A stretch of DNA of 64,000 nucleotides from positions 1 through 64,000 of the forward strand of contig SYFY01000192.1 of assembly GCA_005799745.1 (NCBI GenBank), written 5' to 3'. Source of the DNA: Gammaproteobacteria bacterium. GTDB taxonomy: Bacteria > Pseudomonadota > Gammaproteobacteria > Pseudomonadales > Azotimanducaceae. The position numbers and the translations under genes are program-made. The notes below the pieces were generated by a model, which was not told the origin of the DNA, made no database searches, and saw only the letters and a program-made list of their open reading frames with translations. Below, one piece after another: positions 18,906-29,217 of this stretch (the first letter of the stretch is position 1; every line of letters starts with the position of its first letter).

Positions 18906-19822
18906 AGTTGAGCCGCACTGCTCTGTTGATTGTCGTACTGGCCAGCTTGCTGGCGGGTTGCTCGATCAAGGCGGCCTACAACAACTTTGATCGATTTGCG
19001 CGATGGCAAGTGAGCGACTATGTAGACTTCGATGATCGTCAATCGGCCTACTTCGATGCAGAAATCGCGCGGCTCCTGTACTGGCATCGCACCAGCGAAC
19101 TGCCGCGTTATGCAACCTGGCTTGAATCTTTAGCCCGAGCGACAGAAGAAGAGCGGATCGAAGGTACGCTCGATGAAGTGGTACGTGAGGCCATTGCAGC
19201 AGCAGAGCTCATCGAACAGAAAGCCATGCCGATGACCGTTGAGCTCATGTTGTCACTCACTGATGCACAACTGGCTGAGTTGCCAGAAAAAATGGCACGG
19301 GACAATCAGGAGTTCATGGAAGAGGAGGCTGAACTTGAGCTTTCCGAAGCTCAGGCGCAGTGGCTCGAAAACATGGAAGACGCCACAAAACGATTCATGG
19401 GCAGACTCACTCAAGCGCAACGCGAATACCTGAAGACTCAAAGCCTGCGTTATCAGCCTGAACAGAAGCTGTGGGTGGAGTACCGGGCGCGTTGGCAGTC
19501 GGAACTGATCAAGGCACTGGCGGGTCGACGTGATGTCGAGGGCTTTGTCCGCACTTATGAACAGCTCATTGCGACCCGGGAGAGCTTTTACGGCGCAGAG
19601 TTTGCGGAAGTGTCGAAAGCCAACGAGAAGCTCAGGCGCAACGTGACGCTTGGACTGCTCACCCAAGCGACGGATGAACAGCGACTTCGTCTAGTTGAAA
19701 CGATGCGGGATTTTGCGAAGGATTTTCGAGAGCTGAAAGCGGAAGCGGAACCCGCAGCCCCGGGCAGCGGAGGCTGTCTGGTTCGATGTAAGACGGCTAC
19801 GCCCTCAGGGGATAGCGCCTGA
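18902..19822 (+). CDS. DUF6279-like lipoprotein
   Basis: Lipobox LLAGCS; SIKAAYNNFDRFARWQVSDYVDFDDRQ, helical charged body. Confidence 0.75.
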   Translation: MKLSRTALLIVVLASLLAGCSIKAAYNNFDRFARWQVSDYVDFDDRQSAYFDAEIARLLYWHRTSELPRYATWLESLARATEEERIEGTLDEVVREAIAAAELIEQKAMPMTVELMLSLTDAQLAELPEKMARDNQEFMEEEAELELSEAQAQWLENMEDATKRFMGRLTQAQREYLKTQSLRYQPEQKLWVEYRARWQSELIKALAGRRDVEGFVRTYEQLIATRESFYGAEFAEVSKANEKLRRNVTLGLLTQATDEQRLRLVETMRDFAKDFRELKAEAEPAAPGSGGCLVRCKTATPSGDSA

Positions 19823-19836
19823 TTCTGTAGGACTCG

Positions 19837-20049
19837 TCAACGATCTCCAGGCTGCCGGCGATCCAGGATCAGCCAGCAGACGAGATATGCAGCGATCACG
19901 AGTTTCGGAATGAAAAGTGCTGTGATCACGGTGGCCACGCGAATGATGTCCGGGTCCATGGAGAGCGTCCGACCGATTCCGGCGCAAACGCCGGCCAGCC
20001 AACCGCGTTGTTTGTCGAGTTTGAGTTCAGCACGAAGGTAACGACGCAT
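19837..20049 (-). CDS. PspC-domain protein
   Basis: RGWLAGVCAGIGRTLSMDPDIIRVATVITALF. Confidence 0.85.
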   Translation of the reverse strand: MRRYLRAELKLDKQRGWLAGVCAGIGRTLSMDPDIIRVATVITALFIPKLVIAAYLVCWLILDRRQPGDR

Positions 20050-20064
20050 CTTGGGGTGCTCCGC

Positions 20065-20328
20065 TTATCGGGTTGAAATGAGCCGGCTAGAGATCACCGG
20101 CTGACTCAGAGAAGAATTGATGACCGCTGGACGCGCATCAAGGCTCTGGCATTGGCCACACAACATGACCCACGCATCCGCCCGACCCGCACGTGCACTG
20201 AAGTCTGCGAGGGCGAACAAGGTGATCGACAGGATCAACAGCAAAGCGACGGTGGCTGGGCTTGGATTTTCGAGGAGCTGGAGGCGTTGAAAGTTCACGT
20301 CGTATTTCCTGGCTTTTTTTGAGTGCAT
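20065..20328 (-). CDS. Small hypothetical membrane protein upstream of pspC-like gene
   Basis: One hydrophobic segment TVALLLILSITLFALADFSARA; same strand as the next gene. Confidence 0.35.
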   Translation of the reverse strand: MHSKKARKYDVNFQRLQLLENPSPATVALLLILSITLFALADFSARAGRADAWVMLCGQCQSLDARPAVINSSLSQPVISSRLISTR

Positions 20329-20503
20329 TGGGGTAATCAATCTTCGTGCCAGCTTTTACAGCCTGTTTACGAGGGGAAGTTGGCGTTAATCGTCTGTTCA
20401 GACAGGAGAGTGGTGGTGAAGTTCGCCACCGGTTGGTCAGAAGTACGTTTTTTTCACGCCGGGCATCTGTTTCGGAAAACGCTGAGTGAACTTAGGGGGA
20501 TGT

Positions 20504-22123
20504 GTGGATTTTCATTTCGCAACGTTGTTTGAAGCCATCGCCGATGCGCAGCCGGAGCGAACGGCATTGATCGGAGACGGCAAACGCCGCACCTGGCGGG
20601 AGTTCGATGACCGTGCTGCACGTATTGCCACCATTCTGATGGCTCACGGTCTCGGCCAGGACAGCAAGGTCGGGATCTACCTGCACAACTCACCGGAATA
20701 CCTCGAGACGCACCACAGCGTGTTCAAGATTCGTGGTTGCCCGATCAACGTGAACTACCGCTACAAGACCGACGAGCTGGTGTATCTGCTCGACAACGCG
20801 GATGTGGAAGCGGTGGTGTTCCAGGCGCAATACGCCGCACGCATTTGGGAGATTCGCAATCGGCTTCCGAAAGTGAAGCTGTATCTGCAAATCGACGATG
20901 GCACGGAGTCGTTGCTCAAGGGTGCTGTGGATTTTGAGCGGGGTATTCTCTCGGCAACGGCCATGCCACGAATCGAACGCAGTGGCGATGACGTCTACAT
21001 GCTCTATACCGGAGGGACCACCGGTATGCCTAAGGGGGTGATGTATCCCGGCGGTGGTTTCTGCCAGTTTTTTATCGCCATGGGGGCAGGTGGGCGGGGC
21101 TTGCCGGTGCCTGCGACCATCGGCGGTGCGATAGAACTCCTGCCAAAGATCGATCCTCGCCCGGTGAGTCTGCCGGCTTGTCCGCTCATGCACGGCACAG
21201 GCATTTGGCTCGGCGCACTCATGCCGCTCGCCATGGGAGGGACCGTGGTGACGACTTCCAGACTTGGCCTTGACCCGGATTTTCTTTGGGAACTTTGCGA
21301 GACCCACCGCGTGAGTGACCTTGTGATCGTGGGTGATGCATTCGCCAAAACGTTGTTATCAGCGCTCGATCAAGCAGCCACGCGGGGGAATCCTTACGAC
21401 GTGTCCAGCGTGAAGCAGATCATCTCGAGCGGGGTGATGTGGAGTGCTGAAACCAAGACTGCGCTGCTGCGTCATGGTGATTTTGCGCTGCTGGATGTGA
21501 TGGGCTCTACGGAAGGCGGCATGAGTTCTTCCCTGACCACCCGCGCTGCCGTTGCAAAGACAGCGAAGTTCACGCTGAACGAAGGCGTACGTGTATTCAC
21601 CGATGAAGGGCAACCTGTCAAAGCCGGATCGGGTGAAATCGGTCGTGTGGCGACTTCGGGGTTTGTGCCGCTCGGCTATTTCAAAGATCCAGATAAATCC
21701 GCTGCTACGTTTAAAGAAATCGACGGTGTTCGCTACAGCTTCCCAGGCGACTACGCCACCGTCGAAGCTGACGGCAGTATTACGCTGCTCGGGCGGGGCA
21801 GCGTCTGCATCAATACCGGTGGGGAGAAGGTGTTTCCCGAAGAAGTTGAAGAAGCGGTGAAACGTCATCCACACATTTTCGACTGCCTTGTTGTCGGCGT
21901 GCCCGATGATCGATTCGGCCAACGTATCCTTGCCGTGGTGTCCTATCGAGACGACGCGCCGGACGCATCCCGCGGTGATGCATCCGGGTTAATTGAATTC
22001 ACGCGCGATCACCTTTCGGGATACAACGTCCCTCGTTCGGTGGTGTTCGTGGATCAGGTTCGGTGCGCGCCGAATGGCAAGGCGGACTACAAATGGGCGA
22101 AGCAGGTAGCGTTGCAAGCCTGA
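20504..22123 (+). CDS. Acyl-CoA synthetase (AMP-dependent, FadD-like)
   Basis: YTGGTTGMPKGVMY, MGSTEGG, GRGSVCINTGGEKVFPEEVE, PNGKADYKWAK; GTG start with AGGGGG RBS. Confidence 0.9.
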   Translation: MDFHFATLFEAIADAQPERTALIGDGKRRTWREFDDRAARIATILMAHGLGQDSKVGIYLHNSPEYLETHHSVFKIRGCPINVNYRYKTDELVYLLDNADVEAVVFQAQYAARIWEIRNRLPKVKLYLQIDDGTESLLKGAVDFERGILSATAMPRIERSGDDVYMLYTGGTTGMPKGVMYPGGGFCQFFIAMGAGGRGLPVPATIGGAIELLPKIDPRPVSLPACPLMHGTGIWLGALMPLAMGGTVVTTSRLGLDPDFLWELCETHRVSDLVIVGDAFAKTLLSALDQAATRGNPYDVSSVKQIISSGVMWSAETKTALLRHGDFALLDVMGSTEGGMSSSLTTRAAVAKTAKFTLNEGVRVFTDEGQPVKAGSGEIGRVATSGFVPLGYFKDPDKSAATFKEIDGVRYSFPGDYATVEADGSITLLGRGSVCINTGGEKVFPEEVEEAVKRHPHIFDCLVVGVPDDRFGQRILAVVSYRDDAPDASRGDASGLIEFTRDHLSGYNVPRSVVFVDQVRCAPNGKADYKWAKQVALQA

Positions 22124-22217
22124 TCTTGGCGCGAACTTGAACTGAGTTGTAGGCACGCAGAGCGGCAATTTCTAAATCCTGTACTAGCTTTAGGGGTGAG
22201 TAGAAGGAAAAGCCCCT

Positions 22218-23243
22218 ATGCCGACTCATTTTGATATCTCTGTAGACGAATCCGTTCAACTGCTGAAACGTGTGCTGCCGATCAGGAGCCAGCAGCGTGT
22301 TCCAACCATTCCGGAGAACTACGCCGTTTGGTTCGAATACATCAGCAACCGCGATGACCAGCTAAGCCAGGAAGTAGAAGAGCACATCAAGGGTGGGCTC
22401 ACGTTTTCTGCAGACGTGTGCCAGCGATTGTATGAAAAGTACTTCGTCGATGAAGTCGCAAGCGAAGTGGATGGCATCCAATGTGCGGTTCGCGAAGCCG
22501 TCAACTCGGTGCTGCAAGAGGTAGGTGCTCTCGGCTCAGACATGTCGGGATATTCGGATATTCTGGCGTCTGCGGGCCTCACCCTCAATGACAACCCGAC
22601 TCAGGATGACCTGAACAACCTGGTTGTACAGCTTGTGAGGGAAACGACGAAGACTCGCGGGCGAGCTAAAGAAGTGGAGTCGTCGCTGACGACGATGGCA
22701 GCTGAACTCACGGAAATGCGGTCGCAGATCAATACGCTGAACCGCGATTCACGAACCGATGCGTTGACCGGTGTCGCCAATCGACGTGCGTTCGACGAGG
22801 CCATGGTTCGGATGACCACGGAGTCCCAAGCAGAAGGCACCGATTTGTGTCTGGTGTTGATCGATATCGATCACTTCAAGAAGTTCAACGATACACATGG
22901 TCATCTGGTCGGCGACCAGGTGTTGCGATTTGTCGGCCAGGAAATGCAATAGTGCGTGAAAGGCCGCGATCTTTTGGCACGTTATGGTGGCGAAGATTTT
23001 GCGATTTTACTGCCTTCTACGCCCATCGATGGCGCATCAATATTGGCAGAGAGCATCCGCGCCATCATCGAGGCACAGCGGGTTCATTCCGAAAACTCGA
23101 CGGAGCCCCTCAAGGTTACGGTGTCGATGGGTGTCTCTCGCTATTGCGCCGGTGAAACCGCGTCAGACTTCATCGAACGTTCCGACACCACACTCTACGA
23201 ATCGAAGAAAGCCGGCCGCAATCGCGTGACACGCGAATCTTAA
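22218..23243 (+). pseudogene. GGDEF diguanylate cyclase interrupted by in-frame TAG at 22950-22952
   Basis: N-terminal part ends ...LVGDQVLRFVGQEMQ*; the same frame continues [22 protein letters not shown]...[17 protein letters not shown], so the GGEDF signature lies after the stop. Confidence 0.85.
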
Positions 23244-23251
23244 TCAACCTG

Positions 23252-23281
23252 TCAGCACCATCCTGTCGATGGTGGTGCTGA
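23252..23281 (+). terminator. Hairpin downstream of the GGDEF gene
   Basis: TCAGCACCA...TGGTGCTGA 9-bp perfect stem; weak T content after it. Confidence 0.35.
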
Positions 23282-23339
23282 TTTGAGTTGTCACACTAGG
23301 CTGGCACAATCACGGGTCTGCCGACTGAATGCTTCTGTG

Positions 23340-24320
23340 ATGCGCAAGACAGCCTTTTCTCTACTCTTTCTACTCATTACCTCCGTTCACTCGGCTGAAC
23401 CCATCGATCCACTTCTTGTTCGCAACACTTCACCGGTGGCGCAGTTGTTCGGAGTGCCCACGTTTGTTGGAAATCGAGAGGGGCAGCGCTTTACGATCGA
23501 TCACGGCAACATCTTCAGCGGAACCTCGAAGGATGGTGTTGAAGCGGTATTCGACGGTGAAACCACAGTTGCAACGTTGGCCTGGAATCATACGTCGACG
23601 AACGGCTGGAATGCAGGAGTCGAAGTGCCGTGGGTTCGACATACAGGTGGTGCGCTCGACGGTTTCATTGAGGGCTATCACGACGTCTTTGGTTTTCCCG
23701 ATGCAGGTCGCAGTCGCGCGCCCGAGGATCGATTGTTGTATGGCATCGTGGTGGATGGCGTTACACGCCTTCGCATGGATGATCCACAAAGTGGGCTTGG
23801 CGATCTTCGTCTGCAGGTCGGCAAGACGCTCTACTCAGGTGACCGTCATCAGCTGGCTGTGCGTGGACTTGTCAAACTTCCCACAGGTGAGGTAGATCGA
23901 CTCACCGGTTCGGAAGGGACTGATGTGGGTTTGTGGATGGAGTACCGACATGCTGATTTGTTCGGCGTTGAACGCTTGAGCGCCAGCGTTCTGGGCGGAG
24001 CTCTCCACCTCGGCAAGAGCGAGTTGCTTCCTGACTACCAACGCGACGTGATGGCCTTTGGGCACCTCGGCTTTGGTTTTCGATTCAATTCGAGGATTGA
24101 GCTTCTGGTGCAAGCCGATGTCCGCAGTGCCGCGTATGACATTGAATCCGACATCCTGGGCCGAGCAGCTTTGCAAGGTACGCTCGGTGGCCGGGTGCGT
24201 TTGTGGGGCGACATCTGGCTTGATCTCGCGGTTGCCGAGGATCTCTTCAGCAAGAGTTCTCCCGATGTGATCTTTCATGTGTCCCTGGAGCGTCGCGTGC
24301 CCAATCGCCAGTCGCAATGA
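23340..24320 (+). CDS. DUF3187-like outer-membrane protein
   Basis: Signal peptide MRKTAFSLLFLLITSVHSAEP, beta-rich alternating sequence; GVPTFVGNREGQRFTIDHGN. Confidence 0.7.
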   Translation: MRKTAFSLLFLLITSVHSAEPIDPLLVRNTSPVAQLFGVPTFVGNREGQRFTIDHGNIFSGTSKDGVEAVFDGETTVATLAWNHTSTNGWNAGVEVPWVRHTGGALDGFIEGYHDVFGFPDAGRSRAPEDRLLYGIVVDGVTRLRMDDPQSGLGDLRLQVGKTLYSGDRHQLAVRGLVKLPTGEVDRLTGSEGTDVGLWMEYRHADLFGVERLSASVLGGALHLGKSELLPDYQRDVMAFGHLGFGFRFNSRIELLVQADVRSAAYDIESDILGRAALQGTLGGRVRLWGDIWLDLAVAEDLFSKSSPDVIFHVSLERRVPNRQSQ

Positions 24321-24378
24321 CAGTAGAGGCGGCAGGCTTGTAAACTCGCCGCCCGGAAGTTCAGGGGGGATAGACCAA

Positions 24379-26019
24379 ATGGCCATGCAACATTCGCCGC
24401 TTTTAATGTCGCGGCTGCTTGACCGTGGCGCACGACTTGCGCCCAACGAAGAAATCGTTACCGCGACCGCCACAGGTACCCGGCGGCAGTCAGTACGCGA
24501 AACCCGTTATCGGGCTCACCAATTGGCGCACGCCCTCGCGAGCGCAGGCATCCGCGTGGGTGATCGAGTCGGCACGTTTATGTGGAACGGCTCGAGGCAT
24601 CTTGAGGCCTATCACGCTACCGCAGGCATGGGTGCAGTGCTGCACACCCTGAATCTGCGTCTCTCCGACAAAGACCTCGAGTACATCATCAATCATGCGA
24701 GGGACCGCATCATCATCGCCGATGCGGACACGTTGCCCCTGCTCGAAGTATTGAAAGGCCGCATGCCTTCCGTTGAACGCATCGTTGTTGCGACCGAAGA
24801 CGATTCCAAAGGCTGGAAGACATCACTGCCCAACGCGGTGGACTACGAAGACTTCATCAAAGGCCTGCCGACAACGTTCGACTGGCCCGAGATCGACGAG
24901 AACTCAGCGCTTGGACTCTGTTACACCAGCGGCACCACGGGCAACCCGAAAGGCGTCGAGTACGAACATCGCTCCCAGTACCTGCACACTATGGCGCAGT
25001 GCATGACGGACTCCATGGGGCTGTCAGCTACCGATACGCTCTGCGGCATCGTGCCGATGTTTCACGCCATGGGTTGGGGATTGCCGTGGTCAGCCATGAT
25101 GCTCGGCTGCAAACAGGTCATGCCCCATCGTTTTATGGGCATGGAAAAGATCGCGGAACTCATCTCGATGGAAGGCGTCACCGTTTCTGCGGGTGTGCCG
25201 ACGATCTGGCAAGGCATCAAAGGTCTGATTGAAGCGAGCCCTGGAAAATACGACTTCAGCAACTTGAGCCGACTCACCTGTGGTGGTTCAGCACCACCCC
25301 CTTCGTTGATCCGTTGGTATTGGGATGAACTGGGTGTAGAGATGATTCAGGGTTGGGGCATGACGGAAACGTCACCACTCGCCACCTTGTCTCGTCGCGT
25401 GATGAAACGATCGCAGCTGGCACTCTCGGAGGATGACAAGTTCCGCAACGTTGCCAAGGCGGGTCTCCTGATGCCGGGTCTTGAGCTTGACATCTTTGAT
25501 TCGAACTTCAATCGTCTGCCTCACGATGGCGAAACCGTAGGTGAAATCCTTGTGCGTGGGCCATGGATCTGTTCCGAGTACTACAACAATCCACAGCCTG
25601 AAAAATTCCATGACGGTTGGCTCGTTACAGGTGATGTCGGCAAGATCGACCCCGAGGAATACCTCATCATCAGTGATCGATCGAAGGACCTCGTGAAGAG
25701 TGGTGGTGAGTGGATTTCATCCGTAGACCTCGAGAATCATATTGTCGCGATGCCGGGCGTCGCCTCAGCCTGTGTCGTCGCTCAGCCCCATCCCAAGTGG
25801 GATGAGCGCCCCGTGGCACTCGTCGTTATGCGAGACGGTGCAACCCTCGACAAAACAGCCGTGCTTGCACACTGCGCGAAGGCGTTCGCCAAGTGGCAGT
25901 TGCCTGACGACGTGCTTGAGGTGAAGACCATTCCGCTCACGTCTACCGGCAAGATGGATAAGAAGGTCGTGCGTGCTGATCTTCAAGATCGTGGTTACGT
26001 GTTGCCGGATTTGCGGTAA
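24379..26019 (+). CDS. Medium/long-chain acyl-CoA synthetase
   Basis: YTSGTTGNPKGVEYEHRSQYLH, GWGMTETSP, DRSKDLVKSGGEWISS, TSTGKMDKK. Confidence 0.92.
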   Translation: MAMQHSPLLMSRLLDRGARLAPNEEIVTATATGTRRQSVRETRYRAHQLAHALASAGIRVGDRVGTFMWNGSRHLEAYHATAGMGAVLHTLNLRLSDKDLEYIINHARDRIIIADADTLPLLEVLKGRMPSVERIVVATEDDSKGWKTSLPNAVDYEDFIKGLPTTFDWPEIDENSALGLCYTSGTTGNPKGVEYEHRSQYLHTMAQCMTDSMGLSATDTLCGIVPMFHAMGWGLPWSAMMLGCKQVMPHRFMGMEKIAELISMEGVTVSAGVPTIWQGIKGLIEASPGKYDFSNLSRLTCGGSAPPPSLIRWYWDELGVEMIQGWGMTETSPLATLSRRVMKRSQLALSEDDKFRNVAKAGLLMPGLELDIFDSNFNRLPHDGETVGEILVRGPWICSEYYNNPQPEKFHDGWLVTGDVGKIDPEEYLIISDRSKDLVKSGGEWISSVDLENHIVAMPGVASACVVAQPHPKWDERPVALVVMRDGATLDKTAVLAHCAKAFAKWQLPDDVLEVKTIPLTSTGKMDKKVVRADLQDRGYVLPDLR

Positions 26020-26052
26020 CCCGATGGAAACCACCCCTGAGAAAAGCACACG

Positions 26053-26805
26053 ATGACCGACTACACCTCGATTGAAAGCATCCGCTTGGCCTCCGGGCTG
26101 CGAATGGCTTGTTTGCGTGGCATTCCCTCACCCTGGAGCGAAGCAGCCAAGGGCATCTTTCGCGTAAAGCGGTTGAGTTGCCTCTATGGCGCGCAATTTG
26201 ACGGTGACTCTGATAACGCCATCGCGCACTATTACGGCAATTCCTCCGTACCCGTTGTGCTCTATAACGATGAGAAGCCACGCACTGGCTGGGCGGAGAT
26301 TCTGGTCCTCGCCGAGCGCCTGACCGACTCGATGCCGCTGATCCCTGACGATGCCGATGAGCGGGCCGACCTTTTTGGAATCGCTCACGAAATCTGCGGT
26401 GAAATGGGTCTCGGTTGGTCCTACCGTCTGGTGATGGTGGGTGATGGTCAAGGCGGCGCATTTCCCTCAGGAGTGACACGTTATCTGGCAGGGAAATATG
26501 GACACAATCCCGTTCACGCGAGCGCAGCACTGAAACGTGTGATCTCGATCCTGCGGATGCTCAGCCAACGCCTCGAAGCGTCGGAATTTCTCACGGGCAG
26601 CCAGCTCACAGCTGCTGACATCTATTGGGCGACCTTCGCCAACCTGATCATTCCGCTGCCGGAGGATCTGATGCCGACGGTGCCCATGATCCGCAAAGCC
26701 TATGAGTGCAAGGACGAACGCGTGCTCGAAGCAATTTCACCGCGACTTGCCGCCCATCAGCGTCGCATCTATGAAGAATTCCTGGAACTCCCGGTACAAC
26801 TTTAG
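26053..26805 (+). CDS. Glutathione S-transferase-like protein
   Basis: NSSVPVVLYNDEKPRTGWAEILVLAERL; LTGSQLTAADIYWATFANLI C-terminal GST motif; stop TAG. Confidence 0.75.
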   Translation: MTDYTSIESIRLASGLRMACLRGIPSPWSEAAKGIFRVKRLSCLYGAQFDGDSDNAIAHYYGNSSVPVVLYNDEKPRTGWAEILVLAERLTDSMPLIPDDADERADLFGIAHEICGEMGLGWSYRLVMVGDGQGGAFPSGVTRYLAGKYGHNPVHASAALKRVISILRMLSQRLEASEFLTGSQLTAADIYWATFANLIIPLPEDLMPTVPMIRKAYECKDERVLEAISPRLAAHQRRIYEEFLELPVQL

Positions 26806-26813
26806 GAACCCCT

Positions 26814-27752
26814 ATGAAATTCGATAATCGTGTTACCCGTCATCTGGGTGTAGAAACCCCTATTGTGCAGGCACCGATGGGTTGGATTGCCCGTTCGCAG
26901 CTGGCTTCAGCCGTTAGCAACTCCGGCGCATTCGGGATCATCGAAACGTCGTCCGGTGAGCTGGATGCGGTTCGTGAAGAAATCCGCAAGATGCGCAAGC
27001 TCACCGATAAGCCCTTTGGTGTGAACATCGCGCAAGCCTTCGTGCGTGACCCCAACATCGTGCAGTTCGTGATCGACGAAGGTGTGAAGTTCGTGACCAC
27101 TTCTGCGGGGAATCCTGAGCGATACACCGAAGAGCTTAAAAAAGCGGGGCTCACCGTTTATCACGTGGTACCCAGCCTTTCGGCTGCAAAAAAGGCGGTG
27201 GAGGTCGGTGTTGACGGCCTTGTTGTTGAAGGTGGTGAAGGTGGTGGATTCAAGAACCCGAGAGATGTCGCCACCATGGTGCTGCTGCCACTGGTACGTT
27301 CACAGGTGAAGGTGCCGATCATCGCTGCAGGTGGATTTGTCGATGGCGCGACGATGGCGGCTGCATTTGCTCTGGGTGCCGAGGGAATTCAAATGGGTAC
27401 CCGAATGGTCTCAGCTGCAGAATCTCCGGTCCATGCCAACTGGAAACAGGCCATCATCAACGCCAAAGAAACCGACACCGTTTTCCTCAATCGTAAGTTC
27501 TCTCCAGCACTGCGTGCTTTGCGTACTGAAAAAACCTCGCGGCTTGAGTTCGACACTGAAAAGAACGTCATGGGCGAGTTCGGTCGCGCGATCGATCTGT
27601 ATTTTGGCGGTGACATGGAAGCGGCGATTGCACTGACCGGTCAGGTCGCCGGGCGCATCGATTCAGTCCGGCCCGTCGGCGAGATCATTGCCGAAGTGCG
27701 TAATGACTTCTTCAAGGTCATCAGCGAACTGAACCATACCTACGCGAGCTGA
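26814..27752 (+). CDS. Nitronate monooxygenase family protein
   Basis: TPIVQAPMGWIARSQLASAVSNSGAFGII, VEGGEGGGFKN, PIIAAGGFVDGATMAAAFALGAEGIQMGTR. Confidence 0.9.
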   Translation: MKFDNRVTRHLGVETPIVQAPMGWIARSQLASAVSNSGAFGIIETSSGELDAVREEIRKMRKLTDKPFGVNIAQAFVRDPNIVQFVIDEGVKFVTTSAGNPERYTEELKKAGLTVYHVVPSLSAAKKAVEVGVDGLVVEGGEGGGFKNPRDVATMVLLPLVRSQVKVPIIAAGGFVDGATMAAAFALGAEGIQMGTRMVSAAESPVHANWKQAIINAKETDTVFLNRKFSPALRALRTEKTSRLEFDTEKNVMGEFGRAIDLYFGGDMEAAIALTGQVAGRIDSVRPVGEIIAEVRNDFFKVISELNHTYAS

Positions 27753-27763
27753 TCTTTTTTTGT

Positions 27764-29098
27764 TTAGCGCGAAATCCAGGGTCGCTGCCAAGTCAGCGCC
27801 TTGGCGTTACGCGCACCTGTAAGCTGCCCTTCGCGATAAACGTGTGCACCATTGACGAAGGTGTGGTGGATCTCGTGGCTGAAGTGAACACCGGTAAACG
27901 GTGACCAACTACATTTCGACAACACACCCGGATTACCGTAGCGCGGGTTGCCCACGACCACGAGGTCTGCGAAATAACCCTCTCGCAAATATCCTCGTTC
28001 GGCGACCCCGAATCGAATCGCTGGTGCGTGGGCTGTCTTGTGAACGACACGTTCGATGCTGAATGTGCCGTCATTCACGCGCTCAAACAACGACAACAAA
28101 GCGTGTTGCACGAGTGGCAAACCCGAAGGTGCACTCAGGTAACCCCGTGCCTTTTCTTCGATGGTGTGCGGCGCATGGTCCGTGGCGATGACATCGATGA
28201 CATCGCCATTCACTGCGGCTTGCAACGCCGCCCGATCTGCCGCGGTTTTGACAGCGGGGTTGCACTTGATGTCCGTGCCGCGGGTTGCATAGTCCTCAGC
28301 GCTGAAGAACAGGTGATGCGCACATACCTCTGCGCTGATCTGTTTGAATTCAACGGGACCGGGCTGAAAGAGCGACATCTCTTTGGCCGTGGTGAGATGC
28401 AACACGTGCAGACGCGTGCCGTGTTTTTTGGCGAGCCCTACCGCGAGTGTTGAAGACAACCAACAGGCTTCTTCCGACCGGATGATGTGATGTTCGCTGC
28501 AAGGCACATCGTCGCCCCATTTCTCGCGCGCGAGTTTTTCATTGCGGATGATGGTGGGCGTGTCTTCGCAGTGGGTTGCTACCAGGTGCGGCGTGTTGGC
28601 GAAGATGGCTTCAAGGGTTGCGGGATTGTCGACGAGCATGTTGCCGTTGCTCGCACCCATGAACACTTTTACACCGCAGGCGAGATCAGGATTGTGTGAC
28701 TTGATGTCTTCAAGGTTGTCGTTCGTTGCGCCGAGATAGAAGGCGTAGTTCCCCAACGACGAGACAGCGGCGCGCGCCAGTTTGTCTCGCAACGCTGGTT
28801 CATTGATGGTTTGTGGTGTGGTGTTCGGCATCTCCATGAAGCTGGTGATGCCACCAGCAATAGCAGCGCGGGATTCTGTTGCCATATCCCCTTTATGCTC
28901 GAACCCCGGCTCACGAAAGTGCACTTGCCCATCGATCATGCCAGGCAGCAACCACGCCCCACCAAGGTCAATGACGGCTGCGGTAGCCGGCGCAGCTACG
29001 TTGATACCGGCGATACGCTCACCGGTGATCAAGAGTTCCCCTTCGATGATGCGGCCTTCGTTCACCATGCGGGCGTTAATCAGGCGGGTGCTGCTCAT
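27764..29098 (-). CDS. pyrC: Dihydroorotase
   Basis: LLPGMIDGQVHFREPGFEHKGD, MPNTTP, HCED, IATDHAPHTIEEK; start MSSTRL. Confidence 0.9.
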   Translation of the reverse strand: MSSTRLINARMVNEGRIIEGELLITGERIAGINVAAPATAAVIDLGGAWLLPGMIDGQVHFREPGFEHKGDMATESRAAIAGGITSFMEMPNTTPQTINEPALRDKLARAAVSSLGNYAFYLGATNDNLEDIKSHNPDLACGVKVFMGASNGNMLVDNPATLEAIFANTPHLVATHCEDTPTIIRNEKLAREKWGDDVPCSEHHIIRSEEACWLSSTLAVGLAKKHGTRLHVLHLTTAKEMSLFQPGPVEFKQISAEVCAHHLFFSAEDYATRGTDIKCNPAVKTAADRAALQAAVNGDVIDVIATDHAPHTIEEKARGYLSAPSGLPLVQHALLSLFERVNDGTFSIERVVHKTAHAPAIRFGVAERGYLREGYFADLVVVGNPRYGNPGVLSKCSWSPFTGVHFSHEIHHTFVNGAHVYREGQLTGARNAKALTWQRPWISR

Positions 29099-29217
29099 GG
29101 GCAAAAATCCTTTGAAGTGCGCCAGTATACGGTCGGAAATGGCAGTGTGAACGTGTTCACAGCACATCTGGGATCACGATCTATACTGAGTCAAGAAGCC
29201 GACGAAGGACGTGTCGA

